Source: Chara braunii
Lineage: Eukaryota > Streptophyta > Charophyceae > Charales > Characeae
Direction: 5' to 3'
NCBI GenBank assembly: GCA_003427395.1
Contig: BFEA01000008.1
Coordinates: forward strand, 478,876 to 505,595
DNA length: 26,720 nt
In this document: piece by piece, positions 9,898-19,348 of the stretch
Layout of the letters: the number at the start of each line of letters is the position of its first letter
Numbering within the stretch: the stretch's first letter is position 1
Notes under the pieces: generated by a model
The model's database searches: none
The model's input: only the letters and a program-made list of their open reading frames with translations
Told to the model about the DNA's origin: nothing
Made by a program: the position numbers and the translations under genes

Positions 9898-9998
9898 ACA
9901 ATGGTAATAATGATAAAAATAACAATAATAATGATAATAATAAATAACAATAATAATATCAGTAATAATAATAATAAGTTAATAACAACAACGATTGT
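9898..9998. repeat. degenerate AAT/AAC microsatellite
   Basis: Interrupted AAT, AAC and GATAAT units form a third AAT-rich tract in 2 kb. Confidence 0.85.
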
Positions 9999-10039
9999 GA
10001 CTGCATACAAGTCGTCTTTCCTGTCCGATACAGTTTAGT

Positions 10040-10620
10040 CGGGAAGGGGGGTGTATTCTGCTTGGGGGTCGCTGGTCGGTGCCGCCCGCCGAAGCAATCA
10101 ACATAAAAATTCCCACAAGAAATGAAAGTTGAAAAAACATTCCATAAAAAAAAAAATCCTTCATATTTATAAATTATCATTCCAATGTTCGTCCAATTCT
10201 AAAATTTACAGTTTTATTTGATAAATTCACATCTAAATATAAGTTTTCCCTTCCAACTACATCTATTTGTTCAAGATGGAAAAACCTATACGAGTTTATG
10301 AAATGTTTTAATTAAACTTTCATTCTATTACAACAAATATCTTCTAATTTAGATTGGATTCACTTATTTATGACTGAAAATCCTTACTTAGAATGAAAGT
10401 CCAATTAAAATATGTCATGAACTCATCCAGACTTTCATTCCATCTCTAGCATGCAGTTGAAATAAGAAGGGATTCTTCATTCTTGGAAGGAAGGTTTTCA
10501 AGTAAGACGGAAAATTTTAAAATTTGAATGACATTTTTGAAGATGGAATGAAAATTTGAAACTTAGAATGTAATTTTATTATTGAATGATAATTTAATTC
10601 TGGGAAATTTTTCTGTTGAC
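10040..10620. other. AT-rich stretch with recurrent GAATGAAA/TTTCATTC words
   Basis: The interval is markedly A/T-rich. GAATGAAA or its complement TTTCATTC recurs (about 10318, 10391, 10434, 10550), and TTTCATTCCATCT (10434-10446) has an exact 13-bp inverted partner AGATGGAATGAAA near 10543. It may be remnants of an inverted-repeat element, but no boundaries or target duplication can be defined. Confidence 0.4.
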
Positions 10621-10636
10621 CTCCCCCTTCCCCCCC

Positions 10637-10960
10637 TCTCTCTCTCTCACACACACATATACACACACACACATACACACACACACTCACGCTCATACAT
10701 GCTCACACTCACACGTACATACGCAGGGGGTAGAGCCAGTGTACGTGCCCGCGTGGTAATGGTAGATTCATTCGATTTTGCTCATCTATCGGTGGAAGTA
10801 GAGTGACGCCCCCGGCGAAGTAGGAATACACACACCCTTATTCACACACGCACACACACACACACACACACACACTCATGTACGCAGCAGTGTATACTTC
10901 CTCCATCTAGCGGCAAATTCGTCCAGTTTTACTCATATCGCTAGAGGTAGTATTCAATCG
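10637..10960. repeat. two diverged copies of a CA-microsatellite segment
   Basis: CA tracts at about 10648-10684 and 10843-10875 are each followed by related sequence: GTACATACGCAG ... TTCATTCGATTTTGCTCATC ... GGTGGAAGTAG, and CATGTACGCAGCAG ... TTCGTCCAGTTTTACTCAT ... AGAGGTAG. This suggests an old tandem duplication of roughly 200 bp including the CA run. Confidence 0.6.
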
Positions 10961-12130
10961 GTCGTTCGCGGTTGATCGTTTACCTTGCTGGCCGGTGTTT
11001 TGCTCATCCTATTGATGAGAGTACTACGAGGTCAGCCGCGTGATTGAAAACTTACCTGTTCTCTCTTTCTCTTTGGGATGTAATGTGCTCCACCACGACG
11101 CCTGGCTGCACAACAACTTCGACAAAAGATCCTTCAAATGATCACGCGCGGACGGGGAGCTCTTTGCTGATCCTCTCTCACAGGTAAGCAGGCGAGCCAA
11201 CTCGTTCCTTCCCTTTTTCTTCTTCTTCTTCTTCTCTCCTCTTCCCTTAGTGCCTATCGTCCCCCCCCCCTTTCTCTCTCGAGTCCTTCCTCTCTCCCTC
11301 TCACTCCTATTTCGTTGGCACACTCGCTGCTTTTCACACTCCGTCTTTTTCCCACCTCCTGATAGTCAATGGGGATCGGGCACGATTGGGAAGAAAGGTA
11401 CGTTGTTTTTTCTGCTCAACTCCTCCTTCCTTCCCGACTCCTTGCCAATGCTCGTCTCTTGTTCATGACTTCCTTTCTCCTCCGTATTCCCGTTCCTTCC
11501 TCCTTTCTTAGCACTTCTATTCCTTCCTTCCTTCTATCGCTGCTCCTATCCGTGTTCTACTCGCACTCACTAGAGTTACTGCCCTATCCTTATGAGCACA
11601 TTGCCTTCTGCACACACGCCCACGCGCTTGCTGCTGTCTCATTACCTCACGTGTTTCTTCTACCATCTCGAGGATATGCCCCCCCACCGTACCTTACTCT
11701 GCAGTTGAGCCTGCGCTTACTGGCTCGTGCCCGCATGACTCAGTCAGTGGCTAACCATTGTCCCTTTCCTTGTTTAAAGAATTTGCCCCTCTGACTCGGG
11801 TAGATTCACTTTTCGTTATACCTGTGACACGACGAGTAATAGTGGCAATAACATAAATAATAATAATAATAACAATAAAAATTCGTAGTTATTTCTCGTG
11901 TTCTTCTTCTTTTCTCGTGAATCTCCGTACGCCTGATTGGTTAGCATGTGTTCGGGACCCCGTAGTTCACGGTGAGTGCCCAAATGTTTCCTTTTTTTTT
12001 TTTATAACCAATAGTGAACCTTTCATACTAAGTAGGTTCTATTCATGCGAGAATAATAGTTCTGAAGAAAAGAAAAAACGAATCCAACCAAACCACGCTC
12101 TTCAATTGTCAGGCTCCCACCACGGGGAGG
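10961..12130. other. pyrimidine-rich stretch, no recognised gene
   Basis: TCT, TTCC and CTTCTT-rich sequence (11200-11560) gives a 141-codon plus-strand frame (11369-11794) with Ser/Leu/Pro-rich low-complexity translation. A good donor-like CAG|GTAAGT occurs on the minus strand at 11053-11061, but no convincing acceptor pairs with it. Short AAT runs lie at about 11855-11880. Confidence 0.5.
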
Positions 12131-12139
12131 AGCCCTAAA

Positions 12140-12250
12140 TCATCGTTTCTAACCCCTTCCTTCTACTGGTCGCGGGTTTAAGTCCCGCTCGATCTGAAGT
12201 GGAGTTAGAGAGAGGGGGTCCTACCCCGATTTTCCCAAAAAAAAACAGAG
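12140..12250 (+). mobile_element. possible tRNA-derived SINE fragment (T-arm retained)
   Basis: GCGGGTTTAAGTCCCGC at 12172-12188 is a perfect 5-bp stem with a 7-nt loop, the size of a tRNA T-arm, and resembles box B of a pol III promoter. It is preceded by an anticodon-arm-like stretch and followed by GAGAGAGGGGGTCCTACCCC, then an A9 run (12237-12246). No clear box A or acceptor stem is found, so this looks 5'-decayed rather than a functional tRNA gene. Confidence 0.4.
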
Positions 12251-12820
12251 CTTGCCCAAAGGGCAGGATGGACTCAATCCTTACCTTTAGCATATCGATC
12301 CACACCTGTACCTACTGGGCTAACTCCTAATTCAATTAGACAAGAGCAAAATGACCACAAGCAGAGTACAGGGCCAATTTTTGTTTATATAGCAGGCCTA
12401 GCGGGACCGGGATCGGCCTTCACTGTCTAGGTTGGCAGGTAGTATGACCCTCTTGGCTGTCCCGGCCATAGGCCGGGGTGTATTTTAATTCTCTGATCCA
12501 TACGTGGTGGAATACATTGCTCTTTCCCCGCTCCCTGCCGTGTTCGATGCTTATGACTAAACTTATCTTGTTGCTTTAGCCGGAACCCACTAACTCGATG
12601 TGCTGTCGCCACATCCCGTGCGACTTCCTTTCGGCCCTTGCGGCCGAAAGTTCTTATCTCTCACTAACTGTTACCGTTTTGTCACATGTGCCGTGTTATC
12701 CCTCGTAGTTAGTTAATGACCTCGGCCTTGGTGGTCATGGAATTCGTCTCACGGTCCCAAAAGCAACCTCATTTCTCATTCCAGACTGTCTTTGTCATGA
12801 CAACTGGTGCTGATTATGTA
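12251..12820. other. no gene; two strong small hairpins
   Basis: CCCGGCC-ATA-GGCCGGG at 12461-12477 and CTTTCGGCC-CTTGC-GGCCGAAAG at 12628-12650 are perfect stem-loops. In a nuclear repeat-rich context neither is a bacterial-type terminator. No coding signal is seen around them. Confidence 0.5.
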
Positions 12821-12846
12821 GCAAATACCCTTGTAAGGGTGTTTGC
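12821..12846. repeat. 26-bp palindrome related to 5314-5333
   Basis: GCAAATACCCTTG pairs with TAAGGGTGTTTGC, mostly complementary. It shares the ATACCCTT/AAGGGT core with the palindrome at 5314-5333. Confidence 0.55.
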
Positions 12847-12883
12847 TCGCGTCCATACTTTTTTTTATAGCTGGGCCAGGTAC

Positions 12884-13137
12884 TGTGTGGCGAGCCCAGG
12901 TAGAACATGGGAAGTTACACCACCATATGTTTTGTCTTTTGTGCATATGGCGAGTAGTGGAGCGAGGCCTCTGCTTTTGTGTAGTGGAGCGAGGCCTCAA
13001 CTTTTCTTTTATGGAAAAGGAGTGTCTTCTTTTGAAAGCCTGTGTGGCGAGCCCAGGTAGAACATGGGAAGTTACACGACCATATGTTTTGTCGTTTGTG
13101 CATATGGCGCGTAGTGGAGCGAGGCCTGTGCTTCCTT
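12884..13137 (+). repeat. two tandem MITE-related segments, 157-bp period
   Basis: TGTGTGGCGAGCCCAGGTAG, with its following AGAACATGGGAAGTTACAC, at 12884 recurs at 13041 with very few differences. Each copy ends in GTAGTGGAGCGAGGCCT, the terminal inverted repeat of the intact MITE at 21901-22020. The body also matches that element's reverse complement (TAGAACATGGGAAG, TTTGTGCA). The opposite terminal repeat is missing, so both copies are 5'-truncated. An extra copy of the terminus lies at 12981-12998. Confidence 0.8.
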
Positions 13138-13309
13138 TGTCGAGAGTCGAGAGTGGTGGACCGAGACCCCAGGAGGCAGCGTAGGGCGAGGGATTCTGTT
13201 GGGCTGGTGGCTGGCGGGAATTTGTGGGGTGGTGGGTTGGCTTTCGCGGGCTTGGCGGGAAGTTGTCGGTCGGTACATTTGAGAGCGTGGGCTGGGGGCC
13301 TATGGGCGC

Positions 13310-13800
13310 TTGGCGGGAAGTTGTCGGGCGGTATATTTCTTTTCGTATTTTGGCTGACTCGACCCTTGATAAACACGCCGAGGGTCATAAGATCGCCGCT
13401 CGCGCGCCATGTGAGATGAGACGATTGTGGGAAATGCTGGGGGGCTTATGGGCGCGATTGTTGGAAATGCTGGGGGCTTATGGGGGCTTGGCGGGAAGTT
13501 GTCGGGCGGTATATTTGTTTTCGTTTTTTTTCCTGACTCGACGCTTGATGAACACGCCGAGGGTCATAAGATCGCCGCTCGCGCGCCATGTGAGATGAGA
13601 CGATTGTGGGAAATGCTGGGGGGCTTATGGGCGCGATTGTGGGAAATGCTGGGGGCTTATTGGGGGCTTGGCGGGAAGTTGTCGGGCGGTATATTTGTTT
13701 TCGTTTTTCTTCCTGACTCGATGCTTGATGAACACGCCGAGGGTCATAAGATCGCCGATCGCGCGCCATGTGAGACGATTGTGGGAAATGCCTGCGGCGA
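13310..13800 (+). repeat. about 180-bp tandem array, three copies
   Basis: GTCGGGCGGTATATTT starts at 13323, 13501 and 13681 (spacings 178 and 180 bp). Each unit continues through CTTGATRAACACGCCGAGGG, TCATAAGATCGCCG and CGCGCGCCATGTGAGA, with an internally duplicated GATTGTGGGAAATGCTGGGG block. A more diverged half-unit precedes at 13250. Long frames on both strands run through it because the unit lacks stops in those frames; they carry no recognisable domain. Confidence 0.92.
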
Positions 13801-14650
13801 GTGTCGCATGTCCGTAATTGTCGTTGTCCTGTACTGTCTGGCAACTCAACGACGCATGTGGCGGATAAGTAAAAATGATGGTGGCACATATATCGTCAGC
13901 TGATGAAGGGAACATGAGCGGTGTCTCAACGGTTGCCACGTGTGTGTCGGAGCGGTCGTGTACCCGCAATGATCGAATCGGCGGAATCACTGGTGATTGT
14001 AACCTTGGGAGCAGATCAGCCGATCCAGGAGCGAGCGGGTGGTGAGAATGGACGAGGCGGGCTCGCAATGAGAGGATCGCGCATGAGAGGAAGCGAGTAG
14101 ACAGACACTCATTGACTCTGTGGGACGTGAGCGGTGTCGATGATGACCCGTCGGTGAGCGAGGAGGATCGATCCTGGCGCAACGGGACTGGATGTCCAGA
14201 GGCCAACGGGGTCGGGAGGTAACCTGGGGATCGCCGAGCCAGTTGGAACAGCCAACTGAACGAACTCTCTCTCACTGCCCGCGTGACGGGTTGTCGAACC
14301 TTTCAATTCCACGGGTGCTAACCTTTTCGACCTGATTGCGAAGGGAGGCATCTGCATCACTCTCTGTCTCTCACCTGAGCATGCTCCGTTCGTGCTGTCG
14401 CGTGCTTTTTGTCGTTGTCGCTCGGGCATGCCGAGAACCGTCTGCGTGTGTTTCGATTGCATATACGTACGCTTCGTGATCGGCGTAGAAACGTAGACGA
14501 GATCGGGCACGCGAGGCGAATGTGAGCCCGGTGTATGTATGTCATTGAGATCGACCGCTTTCCTCAAGCTCTCAGTGGATACCGGTGTGGCTGCACACCT
14601 GAGAGAGTGAATGCAAGGGTCCGCGAAAGCTTTTGAGGCGAGTGTGTGTG
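13801..14650. other. no recognised gene
   Basis: The sequence is GC-moderate and unique-looking. Minus-strand frames of 216 and 152 codons cover part of it, but their translations are Ser/Arg/His/Pro-rich without motifs and the first runs out of the tandem array. No RNA gene is seen. Confidence 0.5.
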
Positions 14651-14655
14651 TACGA

Positions 14656-14695
14656 ACGAGCGAGCGAGCGAGCGAGAGAGAGAGAGAGAGAGGGG

Positions 14696-14753
<58 letters not shown>
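14656..14753. repeat. (GAGC)n then (GA)n microsatellite
   Basis: Five GAGC units pass into GA repeats interrupted by a G7 run near 14692. Confidence 0.95.
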
Positions 14754-14757
<4 letters not shown>

Positions 14758-15474
14758 TTGAGAGGATATCACAGGCGGCGAACGTGGTTCAATGATAAGT
14801 TGGCGCGATGTGGAGGAGGTTGTCGGCAAGCTTCAGTCTGATAAAGCCAAGAAGAGAAAGGTCAGTGTTTCGCTCTCGTCATGCAATCTCATAGCGGCAA
14901 GCGACGACAAAATTCTCTCTTATCTGCCAACTCCCTTGTGAACCTTTTTTTGCTATGGCTTCTCCTCACGTTTCCACTCCATCTCGCCAGCAGGACCAGC
15001 CTTGGTCCTACGGGTTTCCCAACTTGCGGGCGCAACTTCGCCTCTGTGCTTGCTCTTTCGCGGTGTACTCCATTCTCTTTGTCTTTCTCTGACTGGTCCC
15101 CCACAGCGTTCCGCCTTCGATCTGAGACTCTTCATTCCCGCACCCGTTCGGAACATGACTTTCTATTCATGCCGTCCTGTCTCCTGCATTGGGGTCTTTC
15201 TGAGTTTGGGCATCGCCACACCACTCTCAAAATGTTCAAAATGAGAATGAACTTCCGGCGAGAACATGGCCAGATGCACCCGCCACATTTTTGTCGAGGC
15301 CCTTTTTCTCTGTGTCTGTCTGTATAGCTCTCGCTCTCCTTGTCGCGCGCTCTCAAAATAGTTAAGGATCGACATGTTGCACAATTTCAGTATCGCGTGT
15401 CCAGGGGCAATGAAGTCGACAGGAGCATTCGGGTTGATTCACCTTCTTTCCGTTTCCTTCGTGATTCCGTCGCT
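14754..15474. other. no recognised gene
   Basis: A 148-codon plus-strand frame (14881-15327) begins with a hydrophobic stretch (NLFLLWLLLTFPLHL), but the rest is Ser/Arg/His-rich with no family resemblance, and minus-strand frames overlap it. I do not call it a gene. Confidence 0.45.
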
Positions 15475-15606
15475 CTGTCGCTCCCTCCCTCTCTCCCTTA
15501 ATTAAGAGGCAATGGAGTTATGCGATTGGGTCCGTAATTTCTGTCGCTCTCTCCCTCTCTCCCTTAATTAAGGGGCAATGGAGTTATGCGATTGGGTCCG
15601 TAATTA
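15475..15606 (+). repeat. 66-bp tandem duplication
   Basis: CTGTCGCTC... through TTAATTAAG, GGCAATGGAGTTATGCGATT and GGGTCCGTAATT occurs at 15475-15540 and 15541-15606 with only a few substitutions. Confidence 0.93.
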
Positions 15607-15607
15607 C

Positions 15608-15727
15608 ACAGTGGGTGAATTCTCTTTGTCTGGCTGCTTGTCTGCCGCTTCGTCTCGGCATCGCCATTTGTGAAGTGATTCTCCACTGGGTGAATTCTCT
15701 CTTTGTCTGTCTGCTTGTCTGCCGCTA
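15608..15727 (+). repeat. about 41-bp direct repeat pair
   Basis: CAGTGGGTGAATTCTCTTTG, TCTGGCTGCTTGTCTGCCGCT at 15609-15649 is repeated, with a 2-bp insertion, at about 15684-15726 after a 34-bp spacer. Confidence 0.85.
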
Positions 15728-16085
15728 ATACACAGATTCTAGAAATACCGGGAATACCGGGAAGTAGTTTTTTGCGTGCGTATGATCAGAGTCACAGAAC
15801 GGCAGAAAAGCAACATGCACTCATACCAACGTGTACAGAACGCGTCGTAGACAGCCAATATGGTGTAATTTGTCAAAAAGCATTTAGCAGAACAGCAAAA
15901 ATGGATGAAGCGATTACTATAGTGACGGCGATCGGCTAGGCGTTTGATAATTCATGAGGGAGAGTCGGCGGAAAAATCGTTAGTTATTATTTCATCAGCA
16001 AGTCGTTTTTGATTAATTATTGCCGGACTAACCTTCTCATCGAATACTGTTGACCCATCTGAAGCATGATGAGAAATATGCGACC

Positions 16086-16088
<3 letters not shown>
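15728..16088. other. no recognised feature
   Basis: This is a unique-looking stretch with a duplicated AATACCGGG pair near 15743-15761. A 78-codon frame (15703-15939) has no recognisable motif. Confidence 0.5.

Positions 16089-16153
<65 letters not shown>
16089..16153. repeat. (GA)n microsatellite
   Basis: This is an uninterrupted GA/AG run of about 32 units. Confidence 0.97.
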
Positions 16154-16155
<2 letters not shown>

Positions 16156-16239
16156 CTTTGCCGATACTCCTGTGATTACTTTCACCGCCCAGCACTATTC
16201 ATCACTTAGTTGGTTGATCAGTTGTTACAGGCATACACC

Positions 16240-16440
16240 AATGCAATAAGTATTTGATACAGCAATGCAATAAGTATTTGATACAGCAATGCAATAAGTA
16301 TTTCATACAGCAATGCAATAAGTATTTCATTAGTAATTTTATCAGTTTACTCATGAGTTTCAATATTTGGTCAGCTGTTTCGTCAATATTTCATCAATTA
16401 TCTCATCAGATGTTTTTCTCAGTTGTTTCATCAAACCACC
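16240..16440. repeat. 24-bp tandem repeat plus TTTCATCA-rich tract
   Basis: Four copies of a 24-bp unit (AATGCAATAAGTATTTGATA plus CAGC) start at 16240, 16264, 16288 and 16312. They are followed by irregular TTTCATCA/TTTTATCA words to about 16440. Because 24 is a multiple of three, one frame reads a repeated octapeptide (QQCNKYLI-like); I regard it as incidental. Similar TTTCATCAGTATTTTATCAC words recur at 18670-18710, 18800 and 18903. Confidence 0.9.
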
Positions 16441-16794
16441 CGCACCACCAGCACCTCTCACGGTCACGGCTTTCCGACGAGATTGTGGACATCCTTGTTA
16501 TTTGGATGAACAGTGCTACACTGGACCAACATAGCTGGCCGCGCCAGGGAAAAAGAAGAGAAAGAAATCGCGCCCGTGGCAGTTCGCTTTTCCTTGGCGG
16601 CCAGGGGAAAAGCCGTGTGGGGAAAAAGAGAGTTGGATGTACGGCGGGAGCGGCGGGAGGTCCCACTATCAAAGAGGAGTGGATTAAGAGCGTGAATCTG
16701 GATGTGTTTTATGCAGAGATGCCGAAAAGTGGATCATTAATGATTTTCTCCAGCTCTCTACAAACACTTCCGAATTCAAATGCTATGTCTAATC
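16441..16794. other. no recognised gene
   Basis: A 183-codon frame starting in the 24-bp repeats runs across this stretch; its translation has no recognisable domain and an 88-codon minus frame overlaps it. Confidence 0.45.
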
Positions 16795-16950
16795 CTCTTT
16801 GCTAGTGGAACCTCGGTCGTGGTGGTTCAAGTATTCTATCATTTCTCCTTTGCGCATTTTTAACACCTAATACCCTTTGCTACCGTGGGACCTCGCCCCT
16901 GGTGCTTCAAGTAGTTATGAGTTCTCTTCTTTCTGCATTTCTGCACAGGA
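16795..16950 (+). repeat. diverged tandem pair, about 80 bp each
   Basis: CTTTGCTAGTGGAACCTCGG ... TGGTTCAAGTA ... TTTCTCCTTTGCGCATTT is followed by CTTTGCTACCGTGGGACCTC ... TGCTTCAAGTA ... TCTTCTTTCTGCATTT, an imperfect second copy. Confidence 0.65.
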
Positions 16951-18021
16951 GGGTACGTAGAATAGTGAAAACAGGGGCCAACTGCCTTTCGTACACGCTT
17001 CTATAGTTCTTCCATACACAGCAGCGCGTACGAATCTCAGCTCACGCGCACATTCCCCGACGCGTTTCGATCGGTTGCGCTCCGATCATCCTCAGGGGGC
17101 TTTCCGCATGACCCTGCCTTGCGGCCCGCCGACAATCCTCCCAACCTTCTGAGTATGGAGGGCCGATACGGCCTTGCCCTCCTATGTACTGTACAACGAG
17201 TTGTGAGCCTAGCCAGCACGCTATTCTAATCCTCAACGGGCACTTCCACGAGCTACTACGGCTACGACTGGTCTGTCGCACAGACGCTGCGGCGTCGGAA
17301 TCTGTAAATTCTGTCACGTGTCGGCCCCTCAACGGGCATCAGATAGTAGAACCACGTAGTCTTCCAATACCGTCACAGCTACTATCCCTTTAGGCCAGCT
17401 TTCGCTGCATGTTCACGTGTTCAGAACACTATGCATAGGCTAGGATTTTCCTTCTCCGCAGATAGTCTCTCCAACGTACACTTTCCTAAATCCTCTCTTT
17501 TCTCTAGCTCCGCTTTCTCATTGGGTTAATTCGCGCGTCATGGATCGTAGCCTTACTCCTACTACGTGGCTCGTCCATCCAGTCAGTTACAGGCGTGCCT
17601 CGCGAGACCTGTACACTTTCAAATCGCAGTATGTTTTCCCGCTCTTTTTTGTTTGGGCGGGTACAGACCCGGTAGCATCGTGACTGGACTGTTTAACTGG
17701 CAGCGGGCTGCCGTGGCATACTGACTAGCCTAGTGCCACGTACTCCCGAAGACAAAACAAAAGCCTATAAAGAATTTATATACCCCGGTAGTACGGTAGT
17801 CGGCCGCCGGTAAATGGCTCTTGAAGTAAATCGGACAATTAATCCGTAAGTATGGTCCTTATTCATGGCCGCAACCTCCACAAAATTTCGGACGCCTACT
17901 GTGATCCCATTATACCAGGTTCTCTAGTAGCCTCAGCCAGGGCTCCTTAAGAACGCTGGTGCCCTTAGCAAAACGTGCTAGAGAAGCTGGTACAGACATA
18001 CGGTCCGTGTAAAGCTTAAAA
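16951..18021. other. no recognised gene
   Basis: Mixed-composition DNA without an identifiable gene or repeat family. GATCGG-TTGCGCT-CCGATC (near 17070) is a small hairpin, and CCTCAACGGGCA occurs twice (about 17232 and 17326). Confidence 0.5.
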
Positions 18022-18600
18022 GTGATGAATCTAGGATTCCATAGATTGCGTTCTTGCAAAGCTTAAAAGTGATGAATCGAGGATTCCATGGATTGTTTCA
18101 CTTGAGAGCGTGAAGGAAGACAAAGTTCCCGCTGAGCGCTGGCCCTGCTTTATGTGCTTGCATCTTTAAAGTAAGAACGTCCGCAATTATGAGAGTGACT
18201 TGAACTGCAAACTAAGAAAAGTGAATGTCCATTTCGGTTGTACACTGCATTTTTCGTGATGAATCGAGGATTCCATGGATTGTTTCATTTGAGAGCGTGA
18301 AGGAAGACAAAGTTGCCGCTGAGCGCTGGCCCTGCTTTATGTGCTTGCATCTTTAAACTAAGAAAATGTCCGCAATTATGAGAGTGACTTGAACTGCAAA
18401 CTAAGAAAAGTGAATATCCATTTCGGTTGTACACTGCATTTTTCGTGATGAATCGAGGATTCCATGGATTGTTTCATTGAGGGCGTGAAGGAAGACTAAG
18501 TTCCCCATCATCCGCTATTTCGTGATGAATCGAGGATTCCATGGATTGTCTCATTGAGAGCGTGAAGGAAGACGGAAGTTCCCCATCATCCCCTTGGATC
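18022..18600 (+). repeat. tandem array with unit of about 188 bp
   Basis: GTGATGAATCGAGGATTCCA begins units at 18069, 18256, 18445 and 18522, with a diverged start at 18022. The two complete units are 187 and 189 bp; the others are truncated (47 and 77 bp). Each full unit runs through GAGCGTGAAGGAAGACAAAG, GCTGAGCGCTGGCCCTGCTT, AATTATGAGAGTGACTTGAA and CATTTCGGTTGTACACTGCA. The last two modules recur downstream at 19.1, 19.3, 19.7 and 20.0 kb, so the array once extended there and has been broken by insertions. Confidence 0.92.
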
Positions 18601-18718
18601 ATGCCAGTAGGCATTTGATGCAAGCATTGGAAAATGATTCGAAGACTTCGTTGCATTTCCTCAATACTTTCATCAGCATTTCCTTAAATATTTCATCAGT
18701 ATTTTATCACCATCTTTC

Positions 18719-19100
18719 TTTTTTTTTTTTTAATGAAAAAAATCTGAACCATCTCGCTATGTGCGCGTCACCTTTGAGCGCTGGCCCCATTAAATCTCCA
18801 TCAGTATTTTATCACCATCTTTTTTTGTTTTTGAATGAAAGGAATCTGAACCATCTCGCTATGCGCGCGTCACCTCTGACTTCTGGCCCCATTAAATATT
18901 ATCAGTATTTTATCACCACCTGTTTTTTTTTTTTAATGAAAGGAATCTGAACCGTCTCGCTATGCGCGCGTCACCTCTGAGCGCTGCCCCTGCTTTATGC
19001 GTTTGCGTCTTCATCCTTACCGTCTCGCTATGCGCGCGTCACCTCTGAGCGCTGCCCCTGCTTTATGCGTTTGCATTTTCAAACTAAGGATGCCTGCAAT
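18719..19100 (-). repeat. degenerate U6-like repeat units (about 101-bp spacing)
   Basis: The motif AATCTGAACCATCTCGCTAT plus GCGCGTCACCTCTGAGCGCT occurs at about 18741, 18843 and 18944, with another start at 19020. The first three are preceded by T-rich runs. Read on the minus strand each resembles a worn U6 snRNA 3' half followed by poly(A): compare intact U6 antisense TTTGGACCATTTCTCGATTT plus ATGCGTGTCATCC and GGGGCCATGCT. A downstream GGATGCCTGCAA parallels the U6 5' end (GGATGTCCCGAA). By eye the identity is only moderate and gaps are needed, so the repeat is certain but its U6 origin is inference. Confidence 0.5.
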
Positions 19101-19192
19101 TATGAGAGTGATTTGAACAGCAAAGAAAGGAAGTGAATATCGATTTCGGTTGTAGACTGCAGTTTTAGTCTCTATTGATGAAGTGCAAACTA

Positions 19193-19274
19193 AGGAGGTG
19201 AACCTTTTTTTTTTTTTTTTTTTTTTAATTTGGACCATTTCTCGATTTATGCGTGTCATCCTTGCGCAGGGGCC

Positions 19275-19306
<32 letters not shown>

Positions 19307-19332
19307 ACGGATGTCCCGAAGGACAGGAGGTG
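19193..19332 (-). mobile_element. LINE-type retroposition unit carrying U6
   Basis: The unit is target duplication AGGAGGTG, a GGTT spacer (minus sense) and A22, the U6 body, then the duplication again abutting the U6 first base. The flanks rejoin to a sequence matching the neighbouring array units (CTAAGNAGGTG... CATTTCGGTTGTAGACTGC), so the empty site is represented nearby. Confidence 0.85.
19227..19324 (-). pseudogene. U6: U6 snRNA retrocopy (near complete)
   Basis: The minus strand carries an almost full-length plant-type U6 spliceosomal RNA sequence of 98 nt, from GTCCTTCGGGACATCC (5' stem-loop, one base pair shorter than the usual GTCCCTTCGGGGAC) through AATTGGAACGATACAGAGAA, the ACAGAGA box, GATTAGCATGGCCCCTGCGC, and AGAAATGGTCCAAATT. 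U6 pairs with U4 and the 5' splice site in the spliceosome. Here the 3' end is followed not by the pol III T-run but by A22 (T at 19205-19226), and an 8-bp repeat AGGAGGTG flanks it at 19193-19200 and 19325-19332. No TATA box or upstream element sits 5' of it. It is therefore a reverse-transcribed copy and not a functional gene. Confidence 0.93.
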
Positions 19333-19348
19333 GAAATTCATTTCGGTT

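Noticed and set aside
11024-11061. Strong minus-strand splice donor CAG|GTAAGT
   Set aside because: No acceptor and no protein-like open segment of consistent phase upstream; a lone donor match is expected by chance in this length.
12628-12650. Rho-independent terminator-like hairpin
   Set aside because: There is no upstream bacterial gene and no T-run after it; the window is eukaryotic.
13224-14275. Frames of 124-216 codons on both strands over the 180-bp array
   Set aside because: The repeat unit lacks stops in several frames and the peptides simply repeat; no family is recognised.
19205-19226. T-run as pol III terminator of a U6 gene
   Set aside because: The U6 is on the minus strand, where this run is poly(A), not poly(T); termination would need T on the minus strand.
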